DNA of 60,000 nucleotides from contig NC_134035.1 of the NCBI RefSeq assembly GCF_964204645.1, forward strand, positions 3,612,001 to 3,672,000, in the 5' to 3' direction. The notes beneath the pieces are model-generated. The model was not told the origin of the DNA. It did not search any database and saw nothing but the letters and a program-made list of their open reading frames with translations. The DNA is from Tubulanus polymorphus. Its lineage: Eukaryota > Nemertea > Palaeonemertea > Tubulaniformes > Tubulanidae. Below are positions 1 through 12,855 of the stretch, in pieces (within the stretch, counting starts at the first letter, position 1; each line of letters begins with the position of its first letter). The position numbers and the translations under genes were made by a program.

Positions 1-79
1 CTCTCGATTGGCCACAGTTTCAAGCAAGACGGCGCAAGTGCGTGTGCCCTCTGTCCCCGTCGCTCAAGTGCAACGGGGT

Positions 80-250
80 ACTGTGGCAAGCGAGCATTCC
101 ACCAGGTTCGTTAGTGGCACTATAGTTTACCGCGATACCCTGCTTCATTTTGCTGATAAGTAAATCAATTATCAGTGAAATCTATACCATAAACTGAGTG
201 AGAAATTGAAATTTATATCTATTCAAATGCGACTCATTTGATAATTTTCG
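80..250 (+). repeat. Dispersed repeat R1, copy 1
   Basis: GGCAAGCGAG, CCAGGTTCGTTAGTGGCAC, AGTAAATCAATTATCAGTGA, ACCATAAACTG and ATGCGACTCATTTGA recur in order near 21 kb and partly at 58.2 kb. Confidence 0.55.
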
Positions 251-2985
251 GATTTGGAATAAAAGTCAAAATTTCATCGAAAATTACGTTGAAAATAAAC
301 TGCGAATGAGCCAGTTTTTTTTGTGCCGTCTCGAAAGTGTCGGTAAGTTGAACAGAATAGGTTTCCTTATTTTCCACTCTATGATACTATATCGGGACAC
401 ACCCTTACGAAAGGCCGCCTCGATACGTCTTGGAGTACGAGGTGCAGCGACTCGGTGGAAAAAGATATTCATTCAATTGAGAGGGTTCGAATTTTCATCG
501 CATATGAAATATCAAAACATTTTATTCGATATTAAAACGGTCGGATCTTTCGCGTGAAAGACTCGGTTGCGGATCTATCAACGATACCCGCCGGCAGTCG
601 CTCTTTGTGTAAGGCTCTGGAAATTTCTACCGACCCTTTCGACGGCGGCGACGGCTATCTCTGCGACGGCAACTTTTTTAAGGCGATTTTCGTCTCACCG
701 TAATTTCGAAGTCGTCCTGACGATAGAGTTGGCGATGTAACTAACGAAGTTGCTGAGAGCTTCCGCCCACGAGGACGATTCCCGAGGCAAGATAAACCGC
801 TGACCGAACTATTTTCCAGCCATTAAATCATTTTCAGGAACCCATAAACCCTGCAGTTCGTAAAAGGCAGGACGCCGCCATCCCGTTTTATGATTCATTT
901 CTATTATTCTATATTTGAAAATAAACTCTGAAATTTGAATTACACTCGTATTCTTTAGCAACATTAAGTTAAATTCCGTCAAAAATTCCAAATGTTCCTC
1001 GAGGGAAATGTAACAAAAATGTAATAACATTTTGTTCCAAGTTTATATATAGTATTGGGGTTTGTGTCACCTTTGATCTGTCGAAGGGCGCCCGTAATCG
1101 AAAAGCAATCGGGTTTAGTCTAATTTTAGACGTTAGTTTCGAGAAAATCGGAAAGCGATGGCGAATGACCCGAGAGAGATAGAGGGGGGGGGGGTGAGAA
1201 ACTCTTACAGATTCTAGCCGGCGGGTTTAATACCTCGAAATAACCAAAAACGGCGACTTCGTTCGGCAAAGTCACTTACGATATGAGGAAAAAATGCAAT
1301 TTACGAATAATTCGATAGGTATTCCGTCCGCGTGATTGGTTTTACCGAGAAAAATGCCAAAATTTGTTTCTCTCTTTTTCCAAGAGAGACTAACCTTCAT
1401 CGACTGCGCGAACCTTGCCCGGACGAGGCAAAATCTAATCGGTAAAGTAAACAAATTATTCCGTATAATCGGCCAGTTCGGCAAAACGCGTACTCTAATT
1501 TATCGCGGTACATTCACGACGACGGCCGTATACGGGTAATTAAACAGTAGGCGTATGTAACCACTCTAGTTTCTTGATTACCATATTGTCTTCAACGAAA
1601 ATAACGCGCAGCCGCTTTAATCTTCCCATTCGAACATTCAATTGCGATTCCATTTCGCTTAATGCGAGCGCCATTTGATCGGTATATTTTCCTTTTACTT
1701 TCGCTCTGAACTATATTGCACAATCGCCCACAACCGTCCATTTTACCGAGACGACAGTTCGCCGGGAAAAGCCGAATATTCTTAATCGGCCTTTGATGTC
1801 GGATGAGGTATCATGAACGGCCTAAATAATGAATAACGCGATGTCGATTTCAGACGTCGGCGTCGATGATCGTGCATTGGCGTCTTTATATATTGAATAA
1901 GACAGTTTTCCTCGGCAATTATCTAATGACCCCAGTGGTTTTATTATATCTACGTTGCGGGATCGGGATTACCTATATAGTTACTTAGCAGTAAACACGA
2001 CGGGCTTCGTCTCGCTATCATCTGAGACAATCCTTTTCGAAAGACGCGATCGCGCTAATTGCTTACCGATAAATCTAAATTGCTTTCGATAGCCTTATAC
2101 GTTTCTATTCGATTATGTAATAATCTGCGCGGCCGTCGGGCCTTTTTTGAATCAAGTCCGCTAATGGAAGTTTTTACATTAAATCTAAAAACCCATTCGT
2201 TTACGAATGCTTATGATAAACACACCCGACGACGGTGTCCAGGTTGAGATCGAAACGTCGTGTATTTTCAAAATATGTTTTGATTCAATAAAATCATCGG
2301 TTTTTTATACTTTCAATCCATAAATTATCGGTTTTTTATCATATCGTTCCCACTCTCTAACGTTTGCTAGCGGCCACCATATTCAGACTAGTTTTGGTTT
2401 CTGTATCATTTTAAGCGAATGAACATATCTTATATGGATTTTAGTATTGATAAGCGATGACGATGATCATTATTACGATAACTATTAATATTTCTATTAT
2501 TAATTGTTTATTTTTTCGCTATCCAAATACACTCAAGCCCGTGGCCAGGATTTTGAAAGGGGCGTTCTTAGATTATATAAAAAGGCCCGCACACGCAGGG
2601 GTCCTCTCCAGAAAATTGTAATAAAACGCCCTTCCCTAAAATGCTCTCTCCGAGCATTTAGTCAATATTATTTATACTCAAACTTTGGTCACGAGAATTT
2701 GAAAGTAGATAGTAGTCAATCAATAATTAGTTAATCAAAAAATTATTCTACTCGAATAAAGAAGGGCATTTTCTAAAAAAGGGGGCGTTCATTCGAACGG
2801 CTGAATCCCTCGGCTTGTCGTATTCGACATCATTTCCAAATTATGAATCTCCCGAAAGATAAAATATATCCTTTCCGTTCACCTATCAACATAAGCGACA
2901 TTTGAAATATCAAAGCGTCGCATCGAAGTTTCTTGAGCACAAAGCACCGAATAAATGTTTAGAATCTTTTTTCTCTTCTTTTCAG
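251..2985. other. No supported gene
   Basis: Scattered open frames on both strands. 836-918 has a TTTTCAG acceptor and 26 open codons (EPINPAVRKRQDAAIPFYDS) to a stop with AATAAA beside it, too short to trust. 2246-2290 is a single arm of the GAAACGTCG hairpin family. Confidence 0.4.
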
Positions 2986-3041
2986 TGTAGAAATGCAGTT
3001 CAAAAATACCGAAATTGCCAGCGAAGCCGAAAGTACCGAAG
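2986..3041 (+). CDS. Candidate exon (acidic tail protein), part 1
   Basis: A strong polypyrimidine tract and TTTTCAG open a 56-nt exon containing ATG at 2993 and ending GAAG|GTAATG in phase 1. It encodes MQFKNTEIASEAESTE. The frame is open upstream of the ATG, so this may be an internal exon of a gene starting to the left. Its phase matches the candidate exon at 4703. Function not recognised. Confidence 0.4.
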
Positions 3042-3329
3042 GTAATGTGTTAAATCTTTCTCTTTTTGAACGACATCGATATACTCGACGAAATCAGAAA
3101 TTATCAATAGAACCAACTGAAAAGAAATCAGAGAATCGAGATACAACAACTGATTATCATATACCTACCGGAATGAAAAGGTGTTCGGGTCGTTTAGTCT
3201 TAACTTGTTCGGCTAGAGTTTTATCCTGCTTGTATCAACTTGACATGCAAATATTCTTACGAGTATTCAGTGCCGCCGACTTTGGTTCGTGCTGCTGTCT
3301 GGCTGTAAGTTCCGCGTTGCACTGAGCTA

Positions 3330-3830
3330 ACCTGTTTGTAAATCACTTTCAAAACCGCGCTCTCTACGTGCGCGTTCGCGTGTGCGCGCGTAGTTTTAAT
3401 TTATGCGCTTATGTGTAGACGTCACGCGCGGCGATTTTCGACCGTTACTCGCCGGAATCTGCTCCGCCAGTCGGGGCAAATTTCTCGATAAATTTACGCC
3501 GCGCGAAATGCCGTTAAAAGCGCGTTCGGCGATTGCGGCGGTTGGACGCGAGAGAGAGAGCGAGCGAGTGAGCTAGAGAACAACGTGCCTATCTTCTGAA
3601 GACGAGCTCTGTGTGTCTCTCGTTAACGCGTGGCGTGTGTACTTATATACGCGCCGAGTCGAGACTGTTGCAAAGTTGACAGCGAATCAACGAACAGCTC
3701 GATCTCGCTCGCAAGATTCCATACGGCGAAAAGCTACGCGGCACACGCGATTCCTTGAAACGCGGAAAATCATATTCTTACATAAGATCGACCGCGTTTA
3801 CTTCTAGTTATACACGACTTTGAACTTTCG
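3330..3830. other. CpG-dense stretch with GA repeat; possible promoter or 5' region
   Basis: High CpG density, a CRE-like ACGTCACG at 3419, and a (GA)n with GAGCGAGCGAG at 3549-3575. Open frames exist but no splice-supported exon. Lies in the intron of the 2986/4703 model, or may mark an independent promoter. Confidence 0.25.
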
Positions 3831-4702
3831 GCAATCGGCGGAAATACATTCGACCACCGTTTCGTCGGTTGATCTATAACATTTCGCCCGTAAAGGTCGC
3901 TAGAAATTCTTCTTGTTTACGACTAAAGGTGACCTTAACGAAATCCTCGGGGCTTGACTCATCGTTTATTCCTGAAAATCGTATCCTGTTAGGTTTACGG
4001 GCATTTCGCTTTGCTTATAATGCGGACCTTCTTGGACGCTCGAAGGTAAAAACGACAACAATGAATATACGCTCGTAATTCAAGGGTTCTAATACGGAGT
4101 TCATCGCCAGTTTTGTAAAGAACTTGTAGGCCTATCGGACCGGGAGATCATAGGACAAGTCCAAACTTGTATTCGATTTCTGAAGGCGAATGCGGGTCTT
4201 TCTTTTTCGGATTTTGGGTGCTCAAGCCCTTAACCTTCCACGCTATACGGGCCTGCCCTGCGTATGCGAAAAATTCTTCAGTTTCTTCAAAGGTTGATAA
4301 AAATATTAAGAATCAACGAAAATAATACCGATGAATATTCAACACTGTACTTCAGAATAACAAATGTATGGTAATAATGCTTTAGGTCAAATTCTCGCTG
4401 ACGAGTAAGAAATAGTTGAATTATGCATTTTACTACTAAAATGCCGAGTGTAAGGACGGCGTGCTTGTAGCCTCGCGCCGTCTTGACGGAGAGTGGGGAA
4501 AAATTGCGTAACGCGTTCGAAAAATTTGTTCGTTATTTCAGCTGTAAACCATAAAATATCCACTTGTCGTTTTGATCAAACGTCTAATTTTGAAATCATC
4601 GCTACATCATGGCTTCATTTGTGCTAAGGCACGGATTCCGCGATAATCAAGCTAATACTCGAATTAACTAATAACGCGACGGGGCTAAACTGGTGATTTC
4701 AG

Positions 4703-4854
4703 GCCCCGTGGCACGAGTGGATTACACCACCGAGTGTACGGATGACGAGACAGTGTATTCTAGTCGTCGGGGATGCAATGCACCGTCACCCGCTGTAGCT
4801 GCTGCAGCCGCTGCAACTGTCGAGGAAATGTATTCGTTCGTCGCTCAAAAGTGA
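4703..4854 (+). CDS. Candidate terminal exon (acidic tail protein), part 2
   Basis: GATTTCAG acceptor, then an open frame of 49 residues to TGA at 4852-4854. Two leading bases complete a Gly codon with the exon ending at 3041. The peptide is acidic, contains Tyr in VDYTTE, ETVYSS and EEMYSF, and has a run of six Ala. It could be a cytoplasmic tail with tyrosine motifs, which is inference only. An AATAAA starts on the last base of the stop codon, too close to be a likely poly(A) signal. Confidence 0.4.
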
Positions 4855-4859
4855 ATAAA

Positions 4860-7121
4860 TTCGAAACGTGTTCGTATTTCTATGATTCCACGGAAAATAG
4901 ATCAACAAATTTATGTTGAATAATTAACTATTTCACAGTATAAATTGCTAGCGACAATTTTCGCGGTTTCGGAATACTTTTGTCGAGTAATGGGGGTCGT
5001 TTTTTCACTTGTCTTAAAAACTATTTATGATGCGTATTATATTTCACCGGTCCTTTGACGATGCATTTTGACAACAGCAGCAACATCTTAACCCCAGTTA
5101 TGTTATAAGCTATTCATTTTTTTCAATCATTTTCGAGATTCCAATACACTCCGAAATAAAAACTAAGTTCGTTTATTTTTTTTTCTAGATTATTCAAACA
5201 CGAAATTAACAATTTTATTTCATTTCATTGCGTTACTCTATTCAATTGTAGGAATTCCTAACAACATCGGCAATAGAAAAATACAGGAATCTATTCAAGT
5301 CGTATAGGTTTTTGAAATCTATTTTAAAACGGCGATGTAATCAAATTTTCCATTAGACGAAATTCGATACACTTGTCGCGAATCAAAGTTAAAACAGCCA
5401 CAACGTTAAACTTTACCTGAATAGTCGCTCGTATTTATAAACGCCACCTTCGGCGAAATCGATGTTTTAGTCATCGTTTTATTACTGCCGAAACTCGAGA
5501 CCCGTCGCGTATCAGTCGCACAAAGTGATGTAGTTCCCAATCGAAATGATCAGCTAAATGCGGACCGAATTTGAGATCCTTTCTGTACGAGTTTTACTTT
5601 TGTTACGCACCGAAAGTGATATGTCAATTATGAACGCTATCAAAGCGCATAAACATGTTCTATATAGATCCCCCCAGAAGGTACAATCGATGACTTATAG
5701 TTTATCTTGCAACTCGATTCCGTCGTTCAAAAATTTTCGATCGTGATTTCGTTGTCGACGCGCGCGACCTTTTCCTTTGATGTGTGGAGCGCCGATCGTT
5801 GAACTTTGAAAGCTAAAAGGAAGCGAAAAAAAAACACACAACAAACATCCATAATCTGAAAGGACTCGGCTTGTATTCCCGCGTGCTCAAAGTTCAGGTT
5901 AAATTCACGGAAAGCGCTATAGAAATCTGTACGGAGATGAATTTGATTGGAAATTTCTTGCTCGTCATTTAAAACCTAATTTCCGTGTAAGAAATCTCCA
6001 TCGTGGCCTTTGTGTTTAATCTTAACAAAAAGGTTACATGATCATGATTATAATAAGTAACAATAGTAACAATTAGACCGTTATCTCTGACCAGTATAGT
6101 GATTGGCCGTTGTTCAAATATGATAGATATTTCTAACCCAAAAAAATCTTTAAAGAATACTTTTGGAATCCCATGGCTTATAGATTTGAGACCAACTTAG
6201 TAGTTCTATAATCAATCTAACAACTGGATATCAGCCTTAAGATTTTGAGACCACTTTTGGACCTATTGGACTTTCTGAAGTCACGACCGTGCAACTGGAC
6301 CCAGAAGTCCAAGAACATGTAATCGAATTGATAAAGGACCGCCCGCGGTGTATGGCTGCATCGAGATGAAATGAACCGTCGTCGTATCGGTAAATATAGC
6401 ATTATTAATAACTGATAACTATACAGTCATCTGATGAAATTAGGTTTAGATTCATGTTTCACTGGAAGGCGTCGCGAGTGTTGCGTGTTTGTGTTTTTAC
6501 ACTTTGTTATGAATTTACTTGTATAGTATAAAGTTCGGCAGGCAAGTGTGTTTGCCTCGGCCGCGTATACGTATTGCCTGTCGCCGATACACACCTTTTG
6601 TTTATACAAGCAAAATTAATGTTGACATCGAATGGCAATAGAATCATAATTACGTGATGGTGTAATCTAATACATCGAAGCCAACACGGCGCTAAATTAA
6701 AACTAAATGGCGATCTGTGTAAACCGCTTGTAGACGAACAGAATGCTGGTATTCCGCTTGAGGTGTGTTGTTACTATACAGCGAAGTAGATCGCGAGGCC
6801 TTGATATCGGTCATCGAGAATCCGTATATTCCTCGCGATTTTATTAGAAGCGGTTAATAATACGTCGAAAATAAAGTCAGGCACCTGTTTTACGCGTGAA
6901 GTCATCAAACACGTTTCTGGTGTACGTATCTATATCGACGTATCCTTTTTTGTCGTGAAACAACTTGACGTGGTTTTAATGAGATAGATTTACTACGTAT
7001 TTCATAAATGCGGGTTACGTTTTAATAGTGACCGCGTGAGTTGTAGTGGCAGGCGTGGCGAATATAGTCTTTGTATATACGAAAATTAGAAATTAGAAAA
7101 TCAAAAAAAAAATGTTTTCAG
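4860..7121. other. No supported gene
   Basis: AT-rich stretches with short open frames only, and no convincing splice-bounded exon or structured repeat. Confidence 0.4.
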
Positions 7122-7364
7122 TTCGAAGCTTCCGCGTTACTGGACTACTCCGTGAAATGCCCCTGTAACTTTGCGGCGATTGGCGTGGTAGTAAATTGCC
7201 AAACTTTGTTCCATTGTTTTTCGTCGTTAAAATTGATTCGTGCAGAACGTATATTTAAGTTACAGATTCTATTTAGAAAAGCAGGTTCAGTCAACACTGT
7301 CGATCGCAGTGTTACGTCTAGAGTTGGGCCAGTGATAACAACGGATTTAAAAACATGTTAACGC
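7122..7364 (+). other. Exon-like remnant resembling the 7640 exon
   Basis: Open frames follow a TTTTCAG acceptor at 7121 and an AAAAGCAG at 7283. The stretch 7326-7360 reads VGPVITTDLKTC then stop and resembles GPAITADLDLKM at the start of the 7640 candidate exon, at both DNA and protein level. Possibly an old duplicated exon, an alternative exon or a repeat. Confidence 0.2.
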
Positions 7365-7470
7365 GGACTATTTCTATCGCTTGTAAATATACGTTGCTTG
7401 TTTACCTTAAAACAGTGATTGACCCCGTTTTTTATTTGATTGGTAGATTTAGTTTGATTTGTTTTGATTT

Positions 7471-7625
7471 GGTGTCCCTTACAAACCCACCACCACCTGC
7501 TGGGAGCGAAACAGGGGGTTTGATTTAGAAATCGGAAATCTCGAAATACAAATATCATAGTTGTGCGATCGGCGGTCGAATTTACAGAATTGTTTGTTTA
7601 AATCGAAGTACATAATTGCAAAATT
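7471..7625 (+). repeat. Dispersed repeat, copy A
   Basis: Shares an interrupted block with 31691-31850, including CACCTGC, GGGAGCGAAAC, GGTTTGA, AAATCGGAAA, GTACAAAT/ATACAAAT, GGTCGAATTT and a later GAAGTACA. Family unknown. Confidence 0.5.
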
Positions 7626-7639
7626 CAAATTGTCTGCAG

Positions 7640-7914
7640 ATCACCAGGCGGACCAGCAATAACAGCTGATTTAGATTTAAAGATGTACGGACGCACATCA
7701 TCGGCTCGGTCCGTTGCGAATCGGTCCACGTCAGGTTCAGACCAAATTAGAACACGGACTATCGATAGCGCGCGCGCGGCTTATTCGAACGATTCGGGTC
7801 GCAAATTGGAAACTGTGTTGATGGATACGCCTTCGTCGTCGAGATCGAGTTTCCGCTCAAACTCGGGAACAATATTCCGCGTCCCGATGTTGATCGCGTT
7901 CGGCGCGGAACGAG
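7640..7914 (+). CDS. Candidate exon, Ser/Arg-rich
   Basis: TTGTCTGCAG acceptor, open frame (GGPAITADLDLKMYGRTSS and on) and a GAG|GTAATT donor in phase 1. About 91 residues rich in Ser, Arg and Thr, consistent with a disordered segment. The frame continues to a stop at 8090 if not spliced. Not recognised; chance ORFs are frequent in this CpG-rich DNA. Confidence 0.25.
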
Positions 7915-8513
7915 GTAATTTCGATTCGCACGCGGCAAAAACGAATTACTATCACCATCTGGACCGCCGATACGTATCGACTAACGCGTCTATTGTCACC
8001 TCGTTGTCGCCGACGTATTCAATTCGGAAATTCGACGCGTTCGTCAAAATGAGAATCGACCCCCGTGTCAAGCGCGCGGAAAATGGATAATTACGCGAAT
8101 ATACGAAATCTCATCTCGCAGTAAATTAAAGCGTGAATGGTAATTGAATCGGAAAAAACCGCCGTTAAGCGGGCGTCAGAATGGGATATCGGTACATACC
8201 AGATGGCGCTACAATACACTCACAAATACATAGTTAATAACGTAGTGGAAATATGTTCATTTTCGATGAACTGGATTTCTAGGCTCCCGAATGGAAATTT
8301 TGTCAAACAAGTCATCACATAGATAAGAGATCAAAGATATACGTTCCCAATGAGTGTATGGTATAGTTTTACTGGAAATTGATTTACTAATTTACCTAGA
8401 AAGGTTCACTCGAATTTGATTGAAATGTAGTAGAAATTGAAGCGCCGTTACCGAGTAACCACTAGCAAACCTGGCGGATCCTCGCCTACCATATGTAGAA
8501 TCCTCGAACGAGA

Positions 8514-8795
<282 letters not shown>

Positions 8796-9208
8796 CTCTA
8801 CACTCACGCAGTCTCGGCGCGCTGTATCCGCAAACCTCCAACGATTCAACGCCGCAAAACGAACAGACGTTTCGCTCTCCTCGTTTGACATTCTATTTTA
8901 TCGGCCATTTTATCGTCGTCATAAATCTGAATTTCATAAATGAAGCGACGATGAATGCGTGGCTCGCTGACCCGATCGGCCGTGTTTAAGTGCGTCGTAC
9001 GTCGATGCGTCTCGCGCATTCATCACGCACTGCGCAGTTATTACCGCTGCCATCTTTAACCCAAATCCAGTTTAGGCTTTAATAAAACAGCTGCCAACGG
9101 ACGCCGTGACAAATGACTTTATTACCGTAAACTATGATGGAACGGATGGCCGCGCGGTTTATCATACGCCCGATTAATTTCAAACTTTACGACACTCGTT
9201 CACGCGGT

Positions 9209-9290
9209 GCTTTCTCTCTTCTCTCTCCCCTCTCTCCTCTTCCCTCTCTCCTCTCTCCTCTCTCCTCTCTCCTCTCTCTCGCAGTCTCTA
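9209..9290. repeat. CT-rich simple repeat (CTCTCCT-like)
   Basis: Imperfect CTCTCCT units on the plus strand. Confidence 0.85.
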
Positions 9291-9418
9291 TCTTCCCGCT
9301 GTTTCGCGCGGTGATTCATGCGATTGTTGTTAATCGTCGTCGGCGGTTGCGTACGAAAACTCATCGGATCGAACGAAAACCCACGATATTTGAAAAAAGC
9401 CGTTTCGTCTTAATTTGT

Positions 9419-9995
9419 ATGAGCCATTTCCAAAACTGAGAGAGTAGTGACGTTTAGACTCAATCCTATGAGCCATTTCCAAGACTAAGAGAGTAGTGAC
9501 GTTTAGACTCAATTCTATGAGCCATTTCCAAAACTGAGAGAGTAGTGACGTTTAGACTCAATCCTATGAGCCATTTCCAAGACTAAGAGAGTAGTGACGT
9601 TTAGACTCAATTCTATGAGCCATTTCCAAAACTGAGAGAGTAGTGACGTTTAGACTCAATTCTATTAGACATTTCCAAAACTGAGAGAGTAGTGACGTTT
9701 AGACTCAATTCTATTAGCCATTTCCAAAATTGAGAGAGTAGTGACGTTTAGACTCAATTCTATGAGCCATTTAAAAAATTGAGAGAGTAGTGACGTTTAG
9801 ACTCAATTCTATTAGACATTTCCAAAACTAAGTGACGTTTAGACTCAATGAGACTTTTTCGAGAGTAGTGTTGTTTAGACTCGATTCTATGAGCCATTTC
9901 CAAAACTAAGTGACGTTTAGACTCATTCTATCAGCCATTAGCAAAACTAAGAGAAAAGTAACGTTTAGACTCAATTCCATGAAATATTTTCAAAA
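9419..9995 (+). repeat. 49-bp tandem array, direct arm of a fold-back element
   Basis: About 11-12 units of 49 bp built around GAGCCATTTCCAAAACTGAG and AGTGACGTTTAGACTCAAT. The first units alternate AAAACTG..AATCCT with AAGACTA..AATTCT, making a 98-bp dimer. Units decay and shorten toward the right. Inverted copies at 10115-10224 form the other arm. Confidence 0.93.
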
Positions 9996-10114
9996 CTATG
10001 GGAGTGATGATATAAATTTTAAAAATATAGAAGTTGCGATTCCTGTCCCTAACCTTCCCTAGTGAGTTCTTAATTTTGCCCGTTTACTAGTAGCGATGGT
10101 TCTTGCTAACCTTG

Positions 10115-10224
10115 TTTGAAAATGGCTCATCGAATTGAGTCTAAACACATAACTACTCTCTTAGTTTTGAAAATGGCTCACGGGTCTAAACGTCACTGCT
10201 CTCTTAGTTTTAAACATGGTTCAT
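10115..10224 (-). repeat. Inverted arm of the 49-bp fold-back element
   Basis: About two units of the 49-bp repeat in reverse orientation (AAATGGCTCAT, GAGTCTAAAC, ACTCTCTTAGTTTTGAAAAT), about 120 bp after the direct array ends. Confidence 0.85.
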
Positions 10225-11657
10225 GAAAATATAATCTCAACATGTTTGAATAAGACAGTAGCTATTGTCTATTCAGACCAATAAACTCCTCAGGTTTCAC
10301 TTGATTCGTTTTTTATAGCCGCTTTTATCAGCCAGCGCGGCTCAGCGACACAAAAGCTTATATCTGACATTTCGGAAGCGGAAAAATTCGTAATGGTTTC
10401 ATCGAAAATTGTTTTCGATGAAAAATGTCGACGAAATGAAATGGTTTTTAAGTCGACGGCGACGGGTTGTCTTTATCCGAAGGAATTTCACATCGACGGA
10501 AGCGGTATCGACGACGATCTTTTGCGGAAATTAGTAACGCGTAAATTTCGCCGATAACGATCACCCCTAAGGAGGGGAAGAGGGCCTCGTTCTTGCGAAA
10601 AAAAATCAAAAGGCGATAAAGTGCTCCGATTCGATGCGAGAAGAAAATAGAAGACACTCCACCGGAACGGATTTTACTCGCCGTAACCTATAATCTATGA
10701 TCGGAAAAGTCCGCGCCGTATACTCGACGAAAATACCGCGTCGCGCGCCGGGATCCGTGAGAGGGTTGTTCCGACCGCGCCGCCGCGCTCAAATCCATAA
10801 GCGATCATTATTTCGGACAAAGCACATCCGAAGCGACCGTATCGATCGTGGCGCGCGCGCGCGTGTTCAAGGGGTTCATTATTTAGCACTTATCCGCGAG
10901 AATTAATAACTAGGTCAAAAAGCTCTCGATTATCGAAGTTGTCGCCGTCGCTTTCAGATGATGATAATCGAAGCTCGTGTGTGATAATCAGGTACTCGGC
11001 AAATACGGAAATGCGCATATATCAGCGCTTTCGGGGTTTCGCTTTTTTGACGCCGTAAAAACAGTTACAATAATGTTCAGTATACATAGCATATACGTTA
11101 TCATATCTAAGGGGTTCTGCGTGGGTCGATGTGTACTGGACGAATTTTAGCGTTTATTTTTGTGATTGAATTGTATTTCATAACCTAAGTTTTAGTTTTG
11201 ATAAATTTCAATCTTTTCGGCAGGATGTGCGCTAAGTCGGAGCTAGACTGGTTGCCGGTCAATTCAATTCAATAATATTTATTCAAATCCAAGATACCCT
11301 CATTTATCCTTAATATCACTAGTTAATTTATATAATTGTTAATTATTTCGTTACGTTTTTATTCTTCAATTTTTATCACTATATAAGTGTTGTTTAGATG
11401 TAATAGTTACCCCCGTACGATGGCAATGGAGTGTGAATAAATTCGTTATTCGTTACGTTGTCAAAATTAATTAAGACCGAGTGGATCCTCGATTGCCACA
11501 GTAGTAGTCGGCGCATTGTGAGCGATATTTGCAGAAACAAAAATTGTTCAAACACATAAATCAGGCACTACGAGGAGTCGTCCAATGGGGTCGTCTAGGG
11601 CCCCTCAAAATGTAGAAAATTGAAATTCAAAATTCCACATGTTGTTGGATCCGCCCT
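10225..11657. other. No supported gene; retroelement-tail fragment at 11222-11300
   Basis: GGATGTGCGCTAAGTC, GACTGGTTGCCGGTCAATTC and AATTCAATAATATTTATTCA near 11222-11300 recur reversed at 50480-50575, suggesting a shared 3' tail of a retroelement. 10450-10530 has a weak exon-like frame on plus (DGDGLSLSEGISHRRKRY). Confidence 0.4.
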
Positions 11658-11751
11658 TTGGACTCGAGTATCCACCCCTGGACTCGATTATCCACCCTTG
11701 GACTCGATTATCCACCCTTGGACTCGATTATCCACCCTTGGACTCGATTGC
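11658..11751. repeat. 20-bp minisatellite, about 4.7 copies
   Basis: Unit TTGGACTCGATTATCCACCC repeats at 11658, 11678, 11698, 11718 and 11738, with few changes. Confidence 0.95.
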
Positions 11752-12111
11752 CAACGGTTAGTGCCGTTGTACATTGCTGGCCCCAGAGGTCTATGTATTA
11801 TAGATTACAGCCTTAAGTGTTTGCGCGGATTAGCTCCTCAGTATAATCTCCAGGACTTATCGTCTGTTTATGAACCATCTCACTCACTTTGTTCCAGTAA
11901 TAGTAACAGTGTAGACGGCTGTCTTAGTTCCGCATAGAATTTAAAGACCTTTGGTGGACGTTCCTTCGGCGTCATCGTCTTCCATTTCGATGATTTCGAA
12001 CGAACGCTATGATAGATTTACTTACGTACAACATTATAAGATCTTCAGATATTATTTCATAGATAGATAGGTACATGAATAAGAATGGTAACCCAGACCT
12101 GAGCCCCGCCG

Positions 12112-12138
12112 CGGGGGGTGGGGGGTGCCTAATATGGG
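12112..12138 (+). other. G-run motif, possible quadruplex
   Basis: Two runs of six G separated by one T, with a further four-G run 11 bp on. The opposite strand would be C-rich. Structure is inferred from composition. Confidence 0.4.
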
Positions 12139-12284
12139 GCTTTAACCTTTTCTGTTCAAATTGTCTTACAACCTGTAACAACTCAGCCCATGAGACTGTG
12201 GACTTGTTCTCAATGAAATAGCCGCTTTACAAATGTCGCTGTTTATCACTATTGTAAAGAATTTTGAATCAATGAGGAAAGTAA

Positions 12285-12340
12285 TATCATATCATATCAT
12301 ATATCATATCATTATCATATCATATCATGTCATATCAAGG
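12285..12340. repeat. (ATCAT)n-type simple repeat
   Basis: Imperfect repeats of ATATC and ATCAT. A short similar stretch occurs near 52607-52625. Confidence 0.8.
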
Positions 12341-12425
12341 CTTGATTCAGAAACAGTTACGAGTTTAGAGTCGAATAACTGAAATGAGCTTAAAATTCAA
12401 TGAGCTACCTTATAACATGCAATGA

Positions 12426-12549
12426 CCTAGGGCCAGTTTTATAGAGTGGACTGATATTAACTTTTACCCGGGGGCTAGCTCAATTCATTTCCAGTGAAGT
12501 AAGCCACTGGGTTAAAAAGTTGATACCGGTCTATAAAACTAGGCCCTGG
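12426..12549. mobile_element. Hairpin (MITE-like) element
   Basis: Arms CCTAGGGCCAGTTTTATAGA and TCTATAAAACTAGGCCCTGG are inverted copies, and the inner parts (ATATTAACTTTTACCCGGG / GGGTTAAAAAGTTGATA) also pair. No coding capacity. Confidence 0.75.
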
Positions 12550-12855
12550 TCTTAAATCTAAATCGTGATCACGGAATCGGATCCCGGTTTCGAAGCACTG
12601 ACTGGAGATTAACATATCCCGGGCTTAAGCGTAGGAAGAAATTGAAATCAATTCGGCGTGTTTCATCACGATACACACATTCCTGTATAGTCGCCTGATT
12701 GTAATAGCTTTGCGCGCAAAGAAACATTTTATTTAAACAGTTGTTCTCGCGAGTATTTGCCCGTTTCAACAACGGCAAAGCAAAGCAGATTGCGACGGGA
12801 AATGTTGTTTGTTTTTAACTCGTTTTCTGAGACACCGGCGCGCTGTCAGTCGCAG

